Positions 32,775 to 41,581 of a stretch of 64,000 nucleotides of DNA are shown here, piece after piece. Position numbers and translations under genes: made by a program. Location of the stretch: positions 1 to 64,000 of the forward strand of contig JAUVYV010000020.1 in the NCBI GenBank assembly GCA_030602885.1. Reading direction: 5' to 3'. The stretch's first letter is position 1. The number at the start of each line of letters is the position of its first letter. Origin of the DNA: Phycisphaerales bacterium (GTDB lineage Bacteria; Planctomycetota; Phycisphaerae; Sedimentisphaerales; Anaerobacaceae). A model generated the notes under the pieces. The model was not told where the DNA came from. It saw only the letters and a program-made list of their open reading frames with translations, and did no database searches.

Positions 32775-33329
32775 GTGAAGAGGAAAAGAAGATCGCTATC
32801 GGGTGTAGTTGTTGCTGTGCTGATCGCGGCAGCGGTGGTTCTATTGGTGCAGCATTTTCATATCAGGAATTTTCATATTGTCCAGGCGGATGCGCTTTAT
32901 ACGAGCGGCCAGCCGAGGGGGATGGACTATACGCGTCTTTTGTACAAGTATCATATCGGGACGATTGTAAATGTTCGCTCGGCGGCTGAGCACCGCGAGA
33001 GAAACTGGTACCACGAGGAGATAACGTGGGTGAGGGGCAACGGGGTGAGATACTTCGAGTTTCCGCTGGAGAGGGACGTCGGCAATGCCGGGTATTTCCC
33101 GGACGCTGAGATGCAGCGAGAGTTCTTAGAGATAATGGCCGATAAGGAGAATCTTCCCATTTTGGTACACGGCAGCAGCGGCAGGGGCAGGGTAGCAATG
33201 CTTACCGCAGTCTGGCTTGTTAAAGCTGAGGGGCAGTCTGTTAAGCAGGCCATCAAGACGGCAGAGGAGGTCAAGGCGGAGCCGCTGGTCGAAGGGGAAT
33301 TGGCGTTTGTCAGGGGGCTTGCGAATTAG
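32775..33329 (+). CDS. Tyrosine-phosphatase-like membrane protein, Cys lost
   Basis: This 184-residue protein has an N-terminal transmembrane anchor (about 9-26) and a dual-specificity-phosphatase-like domain with the typical LYTSGQP and IVNVRS strings. The P-loop reads VHGSSGRGRVAM: the catalytic Cys of Cx5R is Gly133, while the Arg (139) and flanking residues are kept. It therefore probably cannot form the phosphocysteine intermediate and may be a pseudophosphatase or binding protein, unless a sequencing error hides TGC. It starts at GTG 32775, 4 bp after the GT2 gene, and its end overlaps the convergent GT83-like gene by 20 bp. Confidence 0.8.
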   Translation: MKRKRRSLSGVVVAVLIAAAVVLLVQHFHIRNFHIVQADALYTSGQPRGMDYTRLLYKYHIGTIVNVRSAAEHRERNWYHEEITWVRGNGVRYFEFPLERDVGNAGYFPDAEMQREFLEIMADKENLPILVHGSSGRGRVAMLTAVWLVKAEGQSVKQAIKTAEEVKAEPLVEGELAFVRGLAN

Positions 33330-35007
33330 AGGCGCCGTCGAGGATGTCGGTGTCGGGGTCGTTATCGTGGTCGGATGATTTGTGAAAGAGGGCACCGGCT
33401 ACTATATTGCTTTTATGCCGTTCAGCATTCGACTGCTCATAGACAGTGTCAAACCGGTTGTTTTGACGAAGTTCATCAATGTCCTTTGCGAATGCGACAA
33501 TCCAGCAGTTTTGGCGGTACAGTTTTTCGAGTTTTTCCTGTGACTGTATCTCGCGTACAGGTCTTCCGAAGTAGTTGATAAATCTGGCAGAAGCGACATT
33601 GTAAACCACCAGGTCATCTGAGGCAGGCACTTTTTCAGCAACTTTGAGGGTGAATTGCCTTGATGGCTCATTATAGTCGAACGGGTTCAGTAAACCGACG
33701 TAGCTGACCATTACGACGGCTGTGACACCGACGAAGACGGTTACAGTACCCAAAGCCGGTTTTTTTCGTGCAAAGAACATCGCGACAGCAATGGCAAATA
33801 GCATCACTGTCAGGGCAATTGCCACCGCAGGGGTGAGCAGCCGGCGATCGGCACAGGCCGCATAAACAGGCAGTGCCACTGCCGCTGCAATCGCAAAGAA
33901 GATGTGACCTCGAAGAACGTTTCTTGCGTATCGGGGTGTATATGCTTTTCTAAGGAAGGTCATATCTTCTATGAGTATTCCTATAAGGATAGCCATTGCC
34001 GGTATGAAAGGTAGTATGTAGTGCTGGCGTTTTCCGGCGTTTATGGTGAGAAACGCAATACCGACAACGAACCAGAGCCAGAGGAACATCATAACCGGCC
34101 TCTTATTTTGCCAGCATTTGTAGAAGGGTGCAGCGAGGGCCATTGGCAGGAAGGCGGCCCAGGGTGCAATGAACATGAACATTCGAGGCAGATAGTAGTA
34201 GATTGGCTTGTTGCCGGATGCATAGTCCCCGAAGAAGCGGTCAACGAATTCGTGCTTCCAGAGTGTGAGGTCCCAGTTGACCCTGTGGGCGATAGCGAGC
34301 GGCCAGGGCAGCACTATGGCCAGGAAGATAAGTGTACCCAGCACGGGCAGCAGCCGGGGAATTTTTTTCCAGTGTCGGAATATCGCCACGTAAAAGAACA
34401 GAGGGACAAGAAGAATCGGTATTGGCGCGGGTCCTTTTGTGAGATTTGCGAGGGCGAAGCTTATCCAGAATATGAGCATGTAACTGATTTGCGCCCGGCG
34501 GTTTTCTTCAGTAATGGCGGAATAGAAGCTCAAAAAGCACAGGATGACGAAGAATGTCATAGCCATTTCGGGTCGTGCGCTGTGTGCGTAACGGATGTAA
34601 GACAGAGATGTGGCCCAGACGGCGGCGGAAAGCAAAGCGATTCTAAGTGAGAGCCAGCGGTTTACGAAGTAGAGGATTGCGGCGACGGAGAGGACTGCGA
34701 ATACGGCGTTTGGCAGGCGGGCGCTGAACTCATCAACTCGGCCTGTGAGCTTTGCCACCGAGGCGACAAGCCAGTAGGCAAGAGGGGTTTTCTGGAGCCG
34801 CGGCTGGGCATTGAAGGTGGGCATAACCCAGTCGTCGCTTTGGAGCATTTCGCGTGCGGTGACGGCGACGAGGCATTCGTGATTGTTCAGGGGTTGTGAA
34901 GCAAGCGTCCAGGCGGCGTTTACGGCTGAGAGAGTCAGCAGTCCGCAGAGCAGCAGTGTTTTTATTGCGCTGTTGTTTTGGTTTTCTGCCATCTGGCCGG
35001 TGTTCAT
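33310..35007 (-). CDS. ArnT-like/GT83 membrane glycosyltransferase
   Basis: This 565-residue polytopic protein is of the ArnT/PMT (GT83, GT-C) type, with about twelve hydrophobic helices. The first periplasmic loop holds the family acidic site (NNHECLVAVTAREM), followed by PLAYWLVA, SARPEMAMTF and NLTKGP. It would move a sugar from a polyprenyl-phosphate carrier to a lipid or surface acceptor in the periplasm. The convergent GT2 gene likely makes the donor. ATG start; 16 bp separate it from thrC upstream on the same strand, so the two may be co-transcribed. Confidence 0.8.
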   Translation of the reverse strand: MNTGQMAENQNNSAIKTLLLCGLLTLSAVNAAWTLASQPLNNHECLVAVTAREMLQSDDWVMPTFNAQPRLQKTPLAYWLVASVAKLTGRVDEFSARLPNAVFAVLSVAAILYFVNRWLSLRIALLSAAVWATSLSYIRYAHSARPEMAMTFFVILCFLSFYSAITEENRRAQISYMLIFWISFALANLTKGPAPIPILLVPLFFYVAIFRHWKKIPRLLPVLGTLIFLAIVLPWPLAIAHRVNWDLTLWKHEFVDRFFGDYASGNKPIYYYLPRMFMFIAPWAAFLPMALAAPFYKCWQNKRPVMMFLWLWFVVGIAFLTINAGKRQHYILPFIPAMAILIGILIEDMTFLRKAYTPRYARNVLRGHIFFAIAAAVALPVYAACADRRLLTPAVAIALTVMLFAIAVAMFFARKKPALGTVTVFVGVTAVVMVSYVGLLNPFDYNEPSRQFTLKVAEKVPASDDLVVYNVASARFINYFGRPVREIQSQEKLEKLYRQNCWIVAFAKDIDELRQNNRFDTVYEQSNAERHKSNIVAGALFHKSSDHDNDPDTDILDGASNSQAP

Positions 35008-35023
35008 AAGAAAATGTTTGGAA

Positions 35024-36373
35024 TTAGCTTATCAGTTTGACGATTTCGTCGAAATCGTTAGGTGCTTCGGTCGGCGGGTTGCTGAATTGGCCCTGCTTTT
35101 TGTTGTGGTAGTTGACGGTGACGTTTGGGTCTTTGAGGGCATGTCCTGTGAGGACGCAGGCGATTCGCTCGTCAGGGTCGATTATGCCTTGTTCTCTGAG
35201 GAGCTTTAGTCCGGCGATTGATGCTGCGGAGGCGGGCTCGCAACCGAGGCCGAACTTTCCGACGACTGCCTTTGCGTCGCAGATTTGCTCATCGGTTACG
35301 GCCCGGACTACGCCGTTACATATATCGATTGCTCGGAGGCATTTTTTGAGGTTGACGGGTCTTGAGATTTCGATTGCGGAAGCGCAGGTATGCGGTGAGA
35401 AGCTGCGGTCGGTAAGGTCGGCATAGTAGTCGTCGATGATTTTTCGGTTTACGCTGCCGTTGTTCCAGAGCAGTTTTTTGTTGTTGACGAGGTCGTTGAG
35501 TGTATCGGCGCCGGTAGCGTTAATAATTGCCATACGCGGCACGCGGTCGATGAGGCCGAGCAGTTTGAGCTCAAAAAAGGCCTTGCCGAAGGCGCTGGAG
35601 TTTCCGAGGTTGCCACCGGGTACGATTATCCAGTCTGGGACTTCCCATCCGAGCGTTTCGATGATTCTGTACATTATAGTCTTTTGGCCTTCGAGTCGGA
35701 AGGGGTTGAGGGAGTTGAGCAGGTATAGGCCGAGCTCGGAGCAGACGTGCTGGACCTGTCGCATGCAGTCGTCGAAGTCGCCTCGGATTTGGATTGTCTG
35801 TGCGCCGTAATCCATTGCCTGGCTGAGTTTTCCGAATGCGATTCTGCCGGAACCGACAAAGGCGGTGCATTTGAGTCCGCAACTGTGCGCATAGAGCGCT
35901 ACCGATGCGGAGGTATTGCCTGTTGAGGCACAGGCGCTTGCTTTTGCGCCGACCATCTTTGCGTGGCTGAAGGCAGCGGCCATACCGTTGTCCTTGAATG
36001 AGCCGGAGGGGTTAAGTCCCTCATACTGAAGGTATAGTCTGCCCGGCTTGATTTTGACGTAGTCGGCGACCAAATCGTTTTGCTGGAGGATGGTCTGGCC
36101 TTCGCCTATGGTGACCTTGTAAGTGTCGTGGCAGAATCCGAGCAGCTCGCGGAATCGCCAGACGCCGGAGAAGTCCAGAGGGTTATCTCTGTTTGCCCAG
36201 CGTCTGCCAAAGTCACTGAGTTTTGCGGGGACTTCGAGCATGTCCCAGTCATACAGTGCGTCGAGCAGCTCACCGCATTGCGGACATTTGAAGATGGCCT
36301 GGCCACAATCAAATTCTGCTCCGCATTCGGGGTTGATGCACTTTTGGAAAGCAGCATCAGTGTGTTTTGGCAT
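35024..36373 (-). CDS. thrC: Threonine synthase
   Basis: This 449-residue PLP enzyme converts O-phosphohomoserine to threonine. It has an N-terminal zinc ribbon (CINPECG ... CPQCG), a fold-type II PLP core with the Schiff-base Lys in [19 protein letters not shown] for phosphate binding, the PGGNLGN loop, and a C-terminal [11 protein letters not shown]. The length suits the family branch with a zinc-ribbon N-terminus. It lies between the HAD phosphatase gene (5 bp upstream) and the GT83-like gene, in a minus-strand run that begins with the synthase at 38519. Confidence 0.93.
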   Translation of the reverse strand: MPKHTDAAFQKCINPECGAEFDCGQAIFKCPQCGELLDALYDWDMLEVPAKLSDFGRRWANRDNPLDFSGVWRFRELLGFCHDTYKVTIGEGQTILQQNDLVADYVKIKPGRLYLQYEGLNPSGSFKDNGMAAAFSHAKMVGAKASACASTGNTSASVALYAHSCGLKCTAFVGSGRIAFGKLSQAMDYGAQTIQIRGDFDDCMRQVQHVCSELGLYLLNSLNPFRLEGQKTIMYRIIETLGWEVPDWIIVPGGNLGNSSAFGKAFFELKLLGLIDRVPRMAIINATGADTLNDLVNNKKLLWNNGSVNRKIIDDYYADLTDRSFSPHTCASAIEISRPVNLKKCLRAIDICNGVVRAVTDEQICDAKAVVGKFGLGCEPASAASIAGLKLLREQGIIDPDERIACVLTGHALKDPNVTVNYHNKKQGQFSNPPTEAPNDFDEIVKLIS

Positions 36374-36378
36374 AGCAG

Positions 36379-37185
36379 TCAGACGCTCCTTGTATATGTA
36401 TTCACTGCCGCTGTTTCGTCCGCCGGTTCGGCGGAGTCGCTTTGGGCGTTGATGCTGCGGATCAAGCCGGGCAGCTCACAGAGCTTATCTATTTCCCAGA
36501 TACCTTGCGGTATTTCCCTGCCGATGTTGGTGTGGGCCTTTTTGAGGGTGGCCTGCATACCTGCCTTTATAGCGGGTTTGGCATCATTGTCAATTCTGTC
36601 TCCGACGAACATAATGTTTTTGAGCGGCTCTGCGATTTTCTCGGCTGCCGCCGTAAAAATTCGAAGGTCGGGCTTTCGGAATGGGAACTGGTATGAATAA
36701 AGGTGAACAGAGAAGAACCGGAGGATATCGAATTTCTCAAGATGTTTTTCGAGCGAGGTTCGGCTGATAAATGTGTTGGAGACGATGCCAAGTTTTAGTC
36801 CGAGCGCCTTGAGGGCGTTTAAGGTTTCGACGATATCGGGTTCGACGGTAGCGCGTTCACTGAGCGGCTCGTACCAGAGCCAAGCGAGGTGCTGCCACTG
36901 GTCATCGTCGAGCTTATAGCCGGCTTTGATCCCTATTTTTCTGAGCAGCTCGAGGGAGTCGAAGTCCCTTTTGGTGGCACTGGAGAGGAAGTAATGTAGT
37001 CGAACCGAAATCAGGTTGCGGTAGCAATACTGCCTGAAGCCGGAGACGGGCTGGCCGGCGGACTTGAGGAATTCATAGGAGCGTTCGGCGCCCCTTCGGA
37101 ACAGCTCGGCAGTTTTGACTTTCCCGAAGTTCAGCACGGTATCACCGAGGTCGAACAATACGGCTTTGACTTTTGTGTTTGCCAA
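36379..37185 (-). CDS. HAD-family hydrolase
   Basis: This 268-residue cytosolic phosphatase-like protein has HAD motif [11 protein letters not shown], motif II GIVSNTF, the motif III Lys in RKPDLRIF and motif [11 protein letters not shown], with a helical cap between motifs I and II. By family it is a Mg-dependent phosphatase of small molecules, substrate unknown. The track start (37236) would overlap the upstream gene. TTG 37185 has GAGGT 9 nt upstream and begins just before motif I, so I prefer it. It sits 5 bp before the thrC start and 5 bp after the synthase stop, a compact operon. Confidence 0.82.
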   Translation of the reverse strand: MANTKVKAVLFDLGDTVLNFGKVKTAELFRRGAERSYEFLKSAGQPVSGFRQYCYRNLISVRLHYFLSSATKRDFDSLELLRKIGIKAGYKLDDDQWQHLAWLWYEPLSERATVEPDIVETLNALKALGLKLGIVSNTFISRTSLEKHLEKFDILRFFSVHLYSYQFPFRKPDLRIFTAAAEKIAEPLKNIMFVGDRIDNDAKPAIKAGMQATLKKAHTNIGREIPQGIWEIDKLCELPGLIRSINAQSDSAEPADETAAVNTYTRSV

Positions 37186-37190
37186 TGGTT

Positions 37191-38519
37191 CTACCTCAAA
37201 GGGGGCAGGTCGTCGGCGAAGACGTCCCTGACCCAATCGAACATTTCCTCATCGGATATGGCGGAGACCCTGTCGGAGGCGTACTCGGCAGTAATTTTGT
37301 CTCTTATTTTAGTTACGCGTGGGTCGTGTTTTGCGATTGTAATTTTGAATCTTGCTTCGAGCCAGTGCTTAATGCCCGCGGCGCCGGTTTTGTCGGTCAT
37401 CGCGACGTTAACGGGGCGGCGGAGCAGTTTTTCCGTGTCGAAACAGTTGTAGATTTCCTCATTTTTGAGCAGTCCGTCGGCGTGGATGCCGGCACGGGTA
37501 ACGTTGAAGTCTTTTCCGACAAGCGGATAGTTGTGTGGGATTTCAAAGCGCAGCTCCTTTTTTACGTATTCGGCCAGCTCTGTGATTGCGGTGTAATTGA
37601 CACCTTCGGACATTCCCTTTATTTGTGCGTGCTCAACGACCATTGCCTCGAGGGGCGGGTTTCCTGTTCTTTCTCCGAATCCAAAGATGGAGCTGTTTGC
37701 TGCGGAGCAGCCGTAGAGCCAGGCGGTTGCAGCGTTGATCTGTACCTTGTGGAGGTCGTTGTGTCCGTGCCATTCGAGGCGTTCGGAGGGGACGGGGATT
37801 TCGCGCAGGCCTGCTATGAGCTTCGGAATTCCTCGCGGCAGTGCAGCCTGGGCCCAGGGCAGGCCGAAGCCGAGGGTATCGCACAGGCGTATCTTGACGG
37901 GCTTGCCATATTGTTCAGAGAGTTTCATCAGCTCGGATGCGAACGGGAGGACGAATCCGGCGTAATCGGCTCGGGTTATGTCTTCAAAGTGACATCTCGG
38001 TATTACGCCGTTATCGAGAGCCGCCCTGGCGATGTCGAGATATGCTTCCATCGCCTGAGCTCTGGTTTTTCTGAGCTTCAGGAAGATATGGTAGTCGCTG
38101 GCTGAAGTGAGAATACCTGTTTCATCAAGCCCCATTTGTGTAACGAGCTTGAAGTCGGCGGGTACGGCTCTTATCCAGCCGGTTATCTGGGGGAATTTGT
38201 AGCCGCGTTCTTTACAGAGCTCGACGGCCTTTCTGTCTCTTTCGGAGTAGAGAAAGAACTCGCATTGCCGAATGAGTCCTGTGTCGCCGTCAATCTCATG
38301 CAGGAGGTCGTATATTTTGAGTATCTGCCGGGGTGTGTACGGCGGCCGGGCCTGCTGGCCGTCCCGGAACGTCGTATCTGTTATCCAGATGTCATCGGGG
38401 ATGTCGAAGTCAACTCCTTCGTTATCAAACAGTGCCTGCGGAAATTCGGTATATGGAAAAACCTCTCTGTAGAGATTGGGCTGCTTGACATCTTCAAGTT
38501 TTGGTCGTTTTTTCGCCAT
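37191..38519 (-). CDS. DRE-TIM metallolyase: isopropylmalate/homocitrate/Re-citrate synthase-like
   Basis: This 442-residue enzyme is of the HMGL-like (DRE-TIM) superfamily, which condenses acyl-CoA with a 2-oxoacid. It shows the metal and catalytic strings DTTFRDGQQA, RLCDTLGFG and EWHGHNDLHKV, then GFGERTGNPPLEAMV and AGIHADGL. DTTFRDGQQ rather than DTTLRDGEQ, together with PPYTPRQILKIYD, recalls the clade containing clostridial Re-citrate synthases. I cannot decide between that activity and 2-isopropylmalate synthase from sequence alone. It lacks an obvious LeuA C-terminal regulatory domain. ATG start; it heads a compact minus-strand operon with the HAD gene and thrC. Confidence 0.75.
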   Translation of the reverse strand: MAKKRPKLEDVKQPNLYREVFPYTEFPQALFDNEGVDFDIPDDIWITDTTFRDGQQARPPYTPRQILKIYDLLHEIDGDTGLIRQCEFFLYSERDRKAVELCKERGYKFPQITGWIRAVPADFKLVTQMGLDETGILTSASDYHIFLKLRKTRAQAMEAYLDIARAALDNGVIPRCHFEDITRADYAGFVLPFASELMKLSEQYGKPVKIRLCDTLGFGLPWAQAALPRGIPKLIAGLREIPVPSERLEWHGHNDLHKVQINAATAWLYGCSAANSSIFGFGERTGNPPLEAMVVEHAQIKGMSEGVNYTAITELAEYVKKELRFEIPHNYPLVGKDFNVTRAGIHADGLLKNEEIYNCFDTEKLLRRPVNVAMTDKTGAAGIKHWLEARFKITIAKHDPRVTKIRDKITAEYASDRVSAISDEEMFDWVRDVFADDLPPLR

Positions 38520-38642
38520 TTCTGTCTCCTAATTCATTTAGCGGCAAATCAGCAATAAGGATTATTGTACTTTAGTCCGGGGTGGATGTAAACAGGCGTT
38601 TGGTTCTGTGGCGATTGGGCCGAAGCAGAGGGTTTTGGCGAA

Positions 38643-38726
38643 TAGCCGAGGTGGGATTCGAACCCACACGCCCTTAACGGGCAGGGGATTTTAAGTCCCC
38701 AGCGTCTGCCATTCCGCCACTCGGCC
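38643..38726 (-). tRNA. tRNA-Leu (UAA)
   Basis: Read on the minus strand, an 84-nt class II tRNA folds with a 7-bp acceptor stem (GGCCGAG with CTCGGCT, first pair G-U), a D arm TGGCGGAATGGCAGAC, the anticodon stem-loop GGGGA-CTTAAAA-TCCCC giving anticodon UAA, a variable arm around GCCCGTTAAGGGC, and a T arm with GGTTCGAATCC. CCA is not encoded. The long variable arm and UAA anticodon identify a leucine tRNA. It lies between two protein genes, about 120 bp downstream of the synthase start. Confidence 0.95.
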
Positions 38727-38869
38727 GGCGAGGGCAAGCTAACTTATTCCTGGACAATATGCAAATCGATTCTGCGTCCGGGACGGGCCTGGTTACGTTC
38801 GCAGCCTGGTGCGAAATCAGGAGTTCCTGCAAATCGGGCCTTGTTTTTGAAAAGCAGATTCGCTTGGCG

Positions 38870-40255
38870 CTATGTTTTGAAGCGGGACACAAAACCGCGG
38901 ATTTTTTCGGCGGTTTTTTTCCGGCGGGTATCTCGAAATATTGCCTTGAGCTGGGGGTTGTTCGGGTAGGCCTCTATTGCTCTTTTGATTCTCTTTGTGG
39001 CGTCCTGTGCCCTGTGCATTGCTAAATAGACAACGGCCGAGTCGCGCAAGGCACCGACATGGTCTGCGTCTATATCGAGGGCGTGGGCAAAGAGCTCGGC
39101 GGCATCTTCGAGGCGGCCTTTTATGGCGTTGACAACGCCGAGATAGTAGTATGCATCGGCGTTGGCGGAGTCGGTGTCGATGGCTCTGAGCAGGCAGTGC
39201 ATTGCATAATCGAGCTCGGGGTCATCGAAGGACTTTTGGCTTTTGCCGTCGTGAGCGATTTTGAGGAACATCGAAGCGATTGAAACGAGAACATTTGCAT
39301 CGGCCGGCGCCAGTTTTACCTCCGAAACGAGGAAGCTTGCTGCCTTGTCCTTTTGGCCCTGCATCAGTGCGTATTGAGCCATTCGGTAACGAGGCCCTGT
39401 GAGTGAGCCGTCTTTTTCGATTGCCTGGTCGAAGAGCTTCAGTGCCCGCTCATAGTCGTTGTTTTGAAAGTCGATTTCACCGAGATAGAAAAGTGCCGTT
39501 GCGGTGTCGGGCTTTAGTTCGAGTGCCCTGTGAAACTTTTCTTTGGCAGATTCGATGTCACCGGTCTCAAGCAGGAAGAGCCCGAAATCGACGATTACAT
39601 CGGGATCGCCGGGGTTGATGCGCAGCTCTCTGAGGAAGTGCTCTCTGCTTCGTTCGAGCTCGCCCTCGGCCCAAAGTGCCTGTGCGATTCGATAGTTTAT
39701 TTGTGGGTGAGTCGATTCGAGCTCAGCGGTTTTGACCCAGCAGTGGATGGCTTTTTTGTACAGGCCTCGACTGAACAGACTGTTTCCGATGTTGTAATAG
39801 CATAGTGCGCAGTCGGGCTCAATCTGCTGGGCGAGATAGAACATCTGTTCTGCGAGGTCGTGCTGGCCCATTTCGGTATAGGTAATTATTCGATTGCAGT
39901 AGCAGGGCTCGAAAGAGGGGTCGAGCTGCTGAATGTGCTCGAATGTCTGGATGGCCAGGTCGTAGTGGCCTGTTCGAGTGTAATCGACGGCGAGGGAATT
40001 TAGTATCTCCATATCGACGGGATTGAGCGCGAGAGCGATTTCATATTCGCTTATGGCCTCGTCGAATTCGCTGATGGAATCGAGTGCGAGTGCCTTGTTG
40101 AAGTGCAGGGAGCAGCTGGAAGGATTTATCTCGATGGCGTCGCTGAGCTCGGCAAGGGCCTGTGGTATCTTGCCGTCCTCGTATAGCTCGTAGGCCTTTT
40201 GTGCCTTGCGTTCGCTGTTGTCATACGGGCCGAATGGGGTGTCCTCGAAGAGCAT
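38870..40255 (-). CDS. TPR-repeat protein
   Basis: This 461-residue protein is built almost entirely of about eleven tetratricopeptide repeats (strings such as ALDSISEFDEAISEYEIALALNP and YYNIGNSLFSRGLYKKAI), ending in a basic tail. There is no signal peptide, so it is probably a cytosolic protein-interaction scaffold. I prefer ATG 40255 (MLFEDTPFGPYDN) over the track's GTG 40273, since GAGG lies upstream of it. It is transcribed divergently from ribH. The partner is unknown. Confidence 0.8.
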   Translation of the reverse strand: MLFEDTPFGPYDNSERKAQKAYELYEDGKIPQALAELSDAIEINPSSCSLHFNKALALDSISEFDEAISEYEIALALNPVDMEILNSLAVDYTRTGHYDLAIQTFEHIQQLDPSFEPCYCNRIITYTEMGQHDLAEQMFYLAQQIEPDCALCYYNIGNSLFSRGLYKKAIHCWVKTAELESTHPQINYRIAQALWAEGELERSREHFLRELRINPGDPDVIVDFGLFLLETGDIESAKEKFHRALELKPDTATALFYLGEIDFQNNDYERALKLFDQAIEKDGSLTGPRYRMAQYALMQGQKDKAASFLVSEVKLAPADANVLVSIASMFLKIAHDGKSQKSFDDPELDYAMHCLLRAIDTDSANADAYYYLGVVNAIKGRLEDAAELFAHALDIDADHVGALRDSAVVYLAMHRAQDATKRIKRAIEAYPNNPQLKAIFRDTRRKKTAEKIRGFVSRFKT

Positions 40256-40606
40256 ATAACTGCACCGCCTCACACAGAACTTCAGATTTTTCCGGATACA
40301 CCGACAGTATATTCACCTGGTTATCGCCATGTGGCGGCGGCCGGGTTAGCGGTTTTTTGCGGGCTGGGAAGGGTTTTTGCAGGGGGGCAAAATTTTGCTG
40401 GCTGTATGTGCTGTAAGTTCTTATAATAGGAGAGGTTAAACAGGTGTCGTACTGTGTGCCGTCAGGTTTGAGCAGGGTGCGGAGTCTGTTTTTCTGGAAA
40501 GCCGGGGCCGATAGTCTTATAATGTCCTGCGGGACTGAAACCGGTGATAAGCCGATTACATTGTGTTGGTGCCTGACAGGTAAAGATTTTTGGGAGCATT
40601 ATACCT
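40256..40606. other. Divergent intergenic region before ribH
   Basis: This is 350 bp between divergent genes. The ribosome site GGGAG lies 12 nt before ribH. I looked for the conserved blocks of an FMN riboswitch and did not find them. No other element is recognised. Confidence 0.5.
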
Positions 40607-41071
40607 ATGGTGAAAGAGATAAAAGGACAATTGAAAGCGAGCAAAGGCAGCTATGCGATTGTGGTGAGCCGGTTTAACGAATTCGTTACGGCGCGTCTGC
40701 TGGACGGTGCGATAGATTGTCTCAAACGTCACGGTGCAGGCGAAGAGCAGATAAAGGTGGTGTGGGTACCGGGCTCCTGTGAGATAACGATAGCGGCGAA
40801 GAAGCTGGCCGAGAGCGGCGAGTATGCTGCCGTGATTTGTCTCGGGGCGGTGATAAGGGGCCAGACACAGCACTACGATTATGTCTGCCAGCAGGTGGTA
40901 CGGGGTATAGGGCAAATCAACTATGACTCGAAGGTGCCGGCGGTGTTCGGTGTGCTGACGTGCGAGACACTGGAAGAGGCGGTTGACAGGGCCGGTACAA
41001 AGAGAGGCAATGCCGGTGCGGATGCTGCGCTTACGGCGATGGAAATATCAAGTGTGCTCGAGCAGATCTGA
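40607..41071 (+). CDS. ribH: 6,7-dimethyl-8-ribityllumazine synthase
   Basis: This 154-residue enzyme performs the penultimate step of riboflavin synthesis, condensing the pyrimidine intermediate with 3,4-dihydroxy-2-butanone-4-phosphate. It has SRFNEFVTARLLDGA, WVPGSCEITIAAKKLA, the catalytic-loop string LGAVIRGQTQHYDYVC (His present), VPAVFGVLT and RAGTKRGNAGADAAL. The length is normal for the subunit. It begins an apparent run ribH-nusB-parA. ribH followed by nusB is a common bacterial order. Confidence 0.95.
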   Translation: MVKEIKGQLKASKGSYAIVVSRFNEFVTARLLDGAIDCLKRHGAGEEQIKVVWVPGSCEITIAAKKLAESGEYAAVICLGAVIRGQTQHYDYVCQQVVRGIGQINYDSKVPAVFGVLTCETLEEAVDRAGTKRGNAGADAALTAMEISSVLEQI

Positions 41072-41128
41072 GTCGATCATTGATAATTCAAGAGCAGTCG
41101 TTAGTTGCGTTATGTGAAGGGCCTGGGC

Positions 41129-41581
41129 GTGGATGTAAGAACGAAGGCGCGTGAGCTGTCGATGCAGGCGTTGTTTCAGCTTGATGTTCAGGGGTCCGGG
41201 TTGATGGCGCAAATCGAGGATTTTTTTATTGAGAGCGAGGACAATGATTTTGTTCGGCGTCTCGCGGCGGAGTGGACGAAAGGGACGTGGGAAAACCTTT
41301 CTGCGTGCGACGGGCTGATAGAGGGTTCGGTGATAAAATGGAAGATGTCACGTCTTTCGCTCGTTGATAAGAGTATTTTGCGATTAGCGGTTTACCAGTT
41401 GAAGTTTTGTTCCGATATTCCGCCTAAGGTTGTGATAAACGAGGCGATTGAGCTTGCAAAGAAGTTCGGCGCTGACAAGTCGTCTGCGTTTGTGAACGGT
41501 GTGCTGGATGCGGTGTTGAAAAACATTGTGTCGCAGAGGCAGGGCAGGTCGGCAGGAGAGGGCGGTACGAGCCAGGGATGA
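41129..41581 (+). CDS. nusB: Transcription antitermination factor NusB
   Basis: This 150-residue RNA-binding protein is part of the NusB-NusE antitermination complex acting in rRNA transcription. It starts with the family RTKARELSMQALFQLD, and has SRLSLVDKSILRLAVYQL and the C-terminal PPKVVINEAIELAKKFG and FVNGVLDAV. The track starts at TTG 41105. GTG 41129 has GAAGGG about 7 nt upstream and gives the usual N-terminus. The stop overlaps the parA start (ATGA). Confidence 0.93.
   Translation: MDVRTKARELSMQALFQLDVQGSGLMAQIEDFFIESEDNDFVRRLAAEWTKGTWENLSACDGLIEGSVIKWKMSRLSLVDKSILRLAVYQLKFCSDIPPKVVINEAIELAKKFGADKSSAFVNGVLDAVLKNIVSQRQGRSAGEGGTSQG

Noticed and set aside
34021-34650. 209-residue plus-strand ORF
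   Set aside because: It is antisense to the GT83-like membrane protein and has no motif.
37173-38105. 310-residue plus-strand ORF
   Set aside because: It is antisense to the DRE-TIM synthase, which has clear family motifs.
40256-40606. FMN riboswitch before ribH
   Set aside because: The conserved RFN blocks were looked for and are not present.
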